DNA from: Synaphobranchus kaupii
Lineage: Eukaryota > Chordata > Actinopteri > Anguilliformes > Synaphobranchidae
Assembly (NCBI GenBank): GCA_029718625.1
Contig: CM056385.1
Coordinates: forward strand, 19,708,515-19,772,514
Length of the DNA stretch: 64,000 bases
Direction: 5' to 3'
Numbering within the stretch: position 1 is the first letter of the stretch; every line of letters starts with the position of its first letter. Both the position numbers and the translations under genes were made by a program. Shown piece by piece: positions 59,768 through 64,000 of this stretch. The notes under the pieces are model-generated. The model was not told the origin of the DNA. It did no database searches and was given only the letters and a program-made list of their open reading frames with translations.

Positions 59768-60043
59768 TCCCGAGATTTCTTCCTATTAGGGGAGTTTTTA
59801 CCTCGTTTGCTTTTTGGGGGTTCAGGCCTGGTTTTTGCCCAATTTTTCCTTCTGTTTCTCAGTACAGCGTCTTTGTGACAGTTCCCTGTAAATGTTTTTT
59901 ATGATTGTGGCTCTCTCCACCTGATGGTATTCGTAAGAAGCTCTGGGCACTTGATGTTGAATTGAGTGACGTGCGACAAGCTTGATGGCCTGATAGCTTG
60001 AATGCACAAAAAAGGTGATTAACCTGATGGATCTCTATCAAAC

Positions 60044-60680
60044 TGTGTGCGTTTGAGAAATCACAAGCCTTAGTGTGCAGGCAGAATGAGTTGTGTGTGT
60101 TTGAGAAATCACAAGCCTTAGTGTGCAGGCAGAATGAGTTGTGTGTGTTTGAGAAATCACAAGCCTTAGTGTGCAGGCAGAATGAGTTGTGTGTGTTTGA
60201 GAAATCACAAGCCTTAGTGTGCAGGCAGAATGAGTTGTGTGCGTTTGAGAAATCACAAGCCTTAGTGTGCAGGCAAAATGAGTTGTGTGTGTTTGAGAAA
60301 TCACAAGCCTTTGTGTACGGGCAAAATGAGTTGTGTGCGTTTGAGAAATCACAAGCCTTTGTGTATGGGCGGCATGAGTTGTGTGTGTTTGAGAAATCAC
60401 AAGCCTTAGTGTGCAGGCAAAATTAGTTGTGTGTGTTTGAGAAATCACAAGCCTTAGTGTGCAGGCAGAATGAGTTGTGTGCGTTTGAGAAATCACAAGC
60501 CTTAGTGTGCAGGCAAAATGAGTTGTGTGTGTTTGAGAAATCACAAGCCTTTGTGTACGGGCAAAATGAGTTGTGTGTGTTTGAGAAATCACAAGCCTGA
60601 GTGTGGGGCAGAATGAGTTGTGTGTGTTTGAGAAATCACAAGCCTTACTGTGCGGGGCTGAATGAGTTGTGTGTGTTTGG
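60044..60680. repeat. 48-bp minisatellite, 13 units, copy 2
   Basis: One more unit than copy 1, and a different order of unit types. A TAG at 60,424 breaks the + frame here, confirming it is not protein-coding. Confidence 0.95.
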
Positions 60681-60854
60681 CTGAATTTCAGACTGAAAGA
60701 TGGACTGACTGCCAGTAATGCGTTGAGAGAGTGGCCATGATCCAGTGACATCATCGATGGAGAAGCGTAAACTGAACGACTATAGATTTTATGACCGTAT
60801 GAAAAACTTATGAGAATGGAAGAAAAGGTGTGTTTCTCTGGATGTATCCAGAGA

Positions 60855-60856
<2 letters not shown>

Positions 60857-60896
<40 letters not shown>
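60857..60896. repeat. (GT)n microsatellite, copy 2
   Basis: Slightly shorter partner of 37,573. Confidence 0.92.
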
Positions 60897-60898
<2 letters not shown>

Positions 60899-61637
60899 GT
60901 TGGCATTCGTGTGTCTGCCCGTCCACGAGTGTGTAACTACCTGCAGTCCCATTTCACAGAAGGTTTTTGAAAGTCATGATGTAAGCGCCGCTGAACCAAT
61001 TGCAGCAGAAGTTCAACACTCAATAATGCGCTGAGTACGATCAGGAATGGGTGCTGTCTGTAGCAGAGATGCGCGGGCAATGCTGCGTCGTATTTGAAGT
61101 ACATCATTAATCATTTTGAGTGCGTTTACACAGGCCTGCATGCTCAGGCCAAAATCGCAGTCTTGTGTCCCTCTCCGTTGTGTGTCCCTTCATGGTGATG
61201 GGCGGGGCCGGGGTGGGGCGGATTTGGTTGGGGACCTCTGTAGATGTGGCAGCAGCGAAGGAGTGGGGTCCATATTCATAAAACGTCCCGGAGAAAGATT
61301 GCTGGGATCTAGAATCAGGTGACCACTGTCCATATCCTAGCCGTACCCATATTCTGGGCTCGACAGGGCTCCCATTTTAGGAGCAATTTATGTGCTAATT
61401 GGAAAACTAATTTAGGAGCACTAATTGGGATGTATTGGTGTGCTCATAAATCTTTCAATTTAGGCACACATGTGCTCCTTGGAAAAAATATTGGTGAAGA
61501 ACCCTGCCCATAATGAGCTAAATTTTGGAACCAGAAGGTTCTCAGGTTAAATCCCAAGCCGAGCACTGGTTTTTTTTATACCTGAGAACAACATACAGAA
61601 ATTCCCTCAGTATAACTTTTATTATTAAAAAGATGTT

Positions 61638-61770
61638 AATTAAAGGTGTACTTTATAATCCAGGTGAATATTCACAGCTGTGCTGATAATTAAAGGTTTA
61701 CTTTATAATCCAGGTGAATATTCACAGCTGTGCTGATAATTAAAGGTTTACTTTATAATTCAGGTGAATG
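61638..61770. repeat. 50-bp repeat, 3 units, copy 2
   Basis: Units start at 61,638, 61,688 and 61,738, one more than copy 1. Confidence 0.9.
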
Positions 61771-62354
61771 TTCATCTGAATGTTTTCACTCCAGAAACCC
61801 CTGAAGATCGAGCCTCCTGCTAATAATCTGACCTCTGACCCGCCTCTCCCCTGACGCCTCAATAGGAACTAATGGAAATAATGACTCACTAGAAAAGCGG
61901 CTTGCGTTCACTCATACTTCCATGCAGCAAAGTGAATAATATCAAGGAATTATCTCGTTTTATGATGGACTCTGATGATACCTTATGAATATTGATGAGA
62001 AATAAGACCAATCTTCGTGTGTTTTTAAATTTCTTTGCTTCAAATTCACAATCATTTGAACACTAATACGAGTTGATGGATTCGTGGTCTTATGGCTGAA
62101 TAATCCAATATTTGAGTCTCTGCCCAAGTTATTGACAACACTATGAACACCTGCATGTAAAATGATTTTGCTCTTGTAGGTCATCGCCTGGCTCCATACA
62201 CACGTTCATAATTTACGTGTTTACGCTGTGAGATTGATGTTTTCTGCTTATAGTTTTAGCGTGGCTGCGCGGATCGGTGTTCATTTACCCAACTGTGCTT
62301 ATTGGACCCCTGTTCCAGTTTACATGCCCCAGATTCTAGTTTACATGCCTCCGT

Positions 62355-62655
62355 GTAAGTAGCACTGTCGTCTCACGGCAAGAAGGTCCTGGGTACGAAT
62401 CCAGGCCAGGGGCCTTTCTGCGTGGAGTTTGCACGGTCTCCCCGTGTCCGTCTGGGTTTCCTGTGGTTTCCTCCCACAGTCCAAAGACATCCAGGCTAAT
62501 TTGGCTAGTTAGGCTAATTGGAGACGCTATGCCTGTAGGTATGAGTGTGTTAGTGAATGGTGTGTGTGCCCTGAGGGGGCTATTCTTGCCTCTTGCCAAA
62601 AGCATGCTGGGATAGGCTCCAGCCTCCCTAAAGCGAGTTAGATAATGGATGGATG
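62355..62655 (+). mobile_element. tRNA-headed dispersed repeat, copy 2
   Basis: Partner of 39,024; begins GTAAGTAGCACTG and has AATTGGAGACGC where copy 1 has AATTGGCGACGC. Confidence 0.8.
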
Positions 62656-62816
62656 CTTCACATTATGATATAATGCCAGTTTCTCCGACTCAGTTGCGGG
62701 GACCCACTGTGCACGCTAGTTTTTGTTACGGCCCGTCTCTTGATCTCTTAGGGTTTTGGAAAACTTAAGTTCTTTCACAGCTTTTTTTCCTCAGACTTAT
62801 TGTAACGCAATGCAGG

Positions 62817-63210
62817 TTTGGCCCCCTGCCAGTTGCTTTGCCATTTAAATCTTCATTTTGCACAAATGGTTTAGTTTTCAGTGACCAGGTGGGCATGCGC
62901 CTATGCCTCGGCCTGCTCTTCATTTAGCACCCAGCGTCTTTCACCTGTCCGTCTAAAATTCATTCGGCGGAATATTTAATTTCTTTCTGAAGGAGTTGTT
63001 TGCTGTCTAGCGCATTACGGAAAATGGAATCGTGGGTTTGCTCTGGCAGAGTAGAAGTCCTGGGATGGGACTATGGGAAATGTGTTCATCATTGCGTGCG
63101 CAGGTATTTCTGACACTACGGAGGTCTTTAATGGGTAAATCCTTCCGTAGACATTAAAAGTTATTGTAGCTTATTGTTCAAAGGTTGCCATTGTGTTTGG
63201 AATGAAAGCC
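62817..63210 (+). other. Unique distal intron 1
   Basis: First single-copy sequence after the duplicated block. No repeat or exon recognised. Confidence 0.5.
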
Positions 63211-63260
63211 ACGCTGTTTTAAAGTCTTGCCACAATGCTTGTTAAGTCACTCTGAATAAG
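63211..63260 (+). mobile_element. SINE/L2 3'-tail fragment
   Basis: TTAAGTCACTCTGAATAAGAGTG resembles the TAAGTCGCTCTGGATAAGAGCG tail shared by L2-clade LINEs and their SINEs in fish. Only this short piece remains. Confidence 0.5.
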
Positions 63261-63479
63261 AGTGAGTGAGTGAGTGAGTGAGTGAGTGAGTGAGTGAGTG
63301 AGTGAGTGAGTGAGTGAGTGAGTGAGTGAGTGAGTGAGTGAGTGAGTGAGTGAGTGAGTGAGTGAGTGAGTGAGTGAGTGAGTGAGTGAGTGAGTGAGTG
63401 AGTGAGTGAGTGAGTGAGTGAGTGAGTGAGTGAGTGAGTGAGTGAGTGAGTGAGTGAGTGAGTGAGTGAGTGAGTGAGT
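63260..63479. repeat. (GAGT)n microsatellite, about 54 units
   Basis: Essentially perfect tetranucleotide array of about 218 bases starting within the GAGTG of the preceding tail fragment and ending about 260 bases before SSBP exon 2. Reads as Ser-Leu-Thr-His repeats on the minus strand. Confidence 0.97.
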
Positions 63480-63647
63480 TGGCTATTTGGGCCTGCATCT
63501 GTTGTTCTTGTGGTACTGTGAGAAGAACCCTCAGGCCTCAGTCATGTGACCTCCATGCGCACACACACACCAGCTGGCTAAGGCTAATGGCGCAGGGAGG
63601 TCTGGTTTATTCCTCGTCCCTGTGCTGGTTTGGCCAGCGTTTACACC

Positions 63648-63671
63648 CGTGCGTGCGTGCGTGCGTGCGTG
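63648..63671. repeat. (GTGC)n short microsatellite
   Basis: About six GTGC units, 70 bases upstream of the exon 2 acceptor. Confidence 0.85.
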
Positions 63672-63740
63672 GCGTTTTCCTCATCGGTCAGTGGAAGGAG
63701 GATCTAACGTTGGCTACCGTCTCTCTCTTCTGTTTTCCAG

Positions 63741-63813
63741 GTTAGCGTTATACGTGTACGAGTATCTACTGCACGTGGGGGCGCAGAAATCTGCACAGAC
63801 CTTCCTGTCTGAG
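63741..63813 (+). CDS. ssbp3/ssbp4: Coding exon 2 of SSBP3/SSBP4-type gene (LUFS/LisH)
   Basis: A 73-bp exon bounded by a pyrimidine-rich acceptor (CTCTCTCTTCTGTTTTCCAG, 63721-63740) and the donor GTAAGTG at 63814. Its first base completes the Lys codon begun in exon 1. The remaining 24 codons read from [10 protein letters not shown] through HVGAQKSAQ to TFLSE, the highly conserved LisH-like helix pair of the SSBP2/3/4 LUFS domain that dimerises and contacts LDB1. The exon ends in phase 0. In the family the next residues (the IRWEKN block) are in exon 3, which is outside the window. Unlike exon 1 it occurs only once, which is the key asymmetry showing that the 23-kb duplication ends before it. 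Confidence 0.95.
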
Positions 63814-64000
63814 GTAAGTGACTCCTAGCCGAGAATCGCACGCTTGCTGTGCGGGGCGGATGAGTCCACTTGGGCTCTTATGGAATTAACATTATTGCTT
63901 GTGCTGACCCAAGGCTGGGGGTGGGGGGGTGGGGGTTAGGTACAGTTATGTAACCCTGTCCACGAAAACAGAGAAAATCTTAAGCTCACGCATTTGTAAC
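63814..64000 (+). other. ssbp3/ssbp4: Start of SSBP intron 2 (partial)
   Basis: Begins with a strong donor GTAAGTGACT and runs off the window end. A short G-rich run (GGGGGTGGGGGGGTGGGGG) lies near 63,917-63,936. Nothing else recognised. Confidence 0.8.

Larger units (their letters stand above)
39984..62816 (+). repeat. 23-kb duplicated block, copy 2
   Basis: Starts immediately after the N run inside the CT-rich tract that matches 16,620, and ends at the AATGCAGG that in copy 1 is the last sequence before the gap. Beyond 62,816 the sequence continues into unique DNA. The copy therefore covers exactly the overlap expected if two contigs representing two haplotypes were placed end to end without merging. 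Confidence 0.95.
43503..63740 (+). other. ssbp3/ssbp4: Intron 1 of the SSBP gene (contiguous version)
   Basis: GT-AG intron of about 20.2 kb between exon 1 copy 2 and exon 2, with no N gap inside. It contains MITEs, minisatellites and simple repeats listed separately. A long first intron is usual for SSBP-family genes in vertebrates. Starting from exon 1 copy 1 instead would give about 43.5 kb, including the gap and the whole second copy, which I regard as an artefact. Confidence 0.75.

Noticed and set aside
39984..62816. True recent segmental duplication creating a second SSBP promoter
   Set aside because: Possible, but the coincidence of both block ends with the 500-N gap and allele-like differences make a haplotypic assembly duplication more likely. 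Kept as the stated alternative.

Overview
Kind of DNA: this looks like nuclear DNA of a ray-finned (probably teleost) fish. Evidence: one spliced vertebrate gene with long introns, very abundant (CA)n/(GT)n and other simple repeats, many short palindromic inverted-repeat (MITE) elements, and tRNA-derived SINE and L2-tail fragments of the kind common in fish genomes. No prokaryotic gene, viral gene, rRNA, intact tRNA or CRISPR array was seen. Species cannot be decided from the window. || Layout: 1-16.6 kb is unique, gene-poor DNA upstream of the only recognisable gene. It holds minisatellites (27-bp unit at 0.5-1.36 kb, 20-bp unit at 9.5-10.1 kb), many CA/GT arrays, MITEs, a SINE, a larger inverted-repeat transposon remnant (12.15-14.01 kb) and a CpG-rich segment near 6.8-7.4 kb. 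About 16,620-39,483 and 39,984-62,816 are two nearly identical copies of one ~22.85 kb segment, same orientation, separated by exactly 500 N. From 62,817 to the end the sequence is single-copy. || The gene: coding exon 1 of an SSBP3/SSBP4-type gene (sequence-specific single-stranded-DNA-binding protein, cofactor of LDB1) lies at 20,169-20,224 and again, base for base, at 43,447-43,502. Coding exon 2 lies once, at 63,741-63,813. Joined across the intron the frame is continuous and gives the N-terminal LUFS/LisH region. Later exons lie beyond the window. || Main interpretation: the 23-kb repeat is most simply a false (haplotypic) duplication. One contig ends and the next begins at a fixed-size gap, the copies differ mainly by tandem-array length and scattered SNPs/indels, and only exon 1, not exon 2, is doubled. 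True intron 1 would then be about 20.2 kb rather than 43.5 kb. The paired copies also act as a natural two-allele comparison, showing which tandem arrays are unstable: 44-bp unit 12 vs 9, 50-bp unit 3 vs 5, 48-bp unit 12 vs 13, GGGGCA 5 vs 14. I found no convincing new protein-coding system. The most unusual features are a MITE arm amplified into a minisatellite, chained MITEs, a 26-bp perfect hairpin and a transposon with a duplicated right end.
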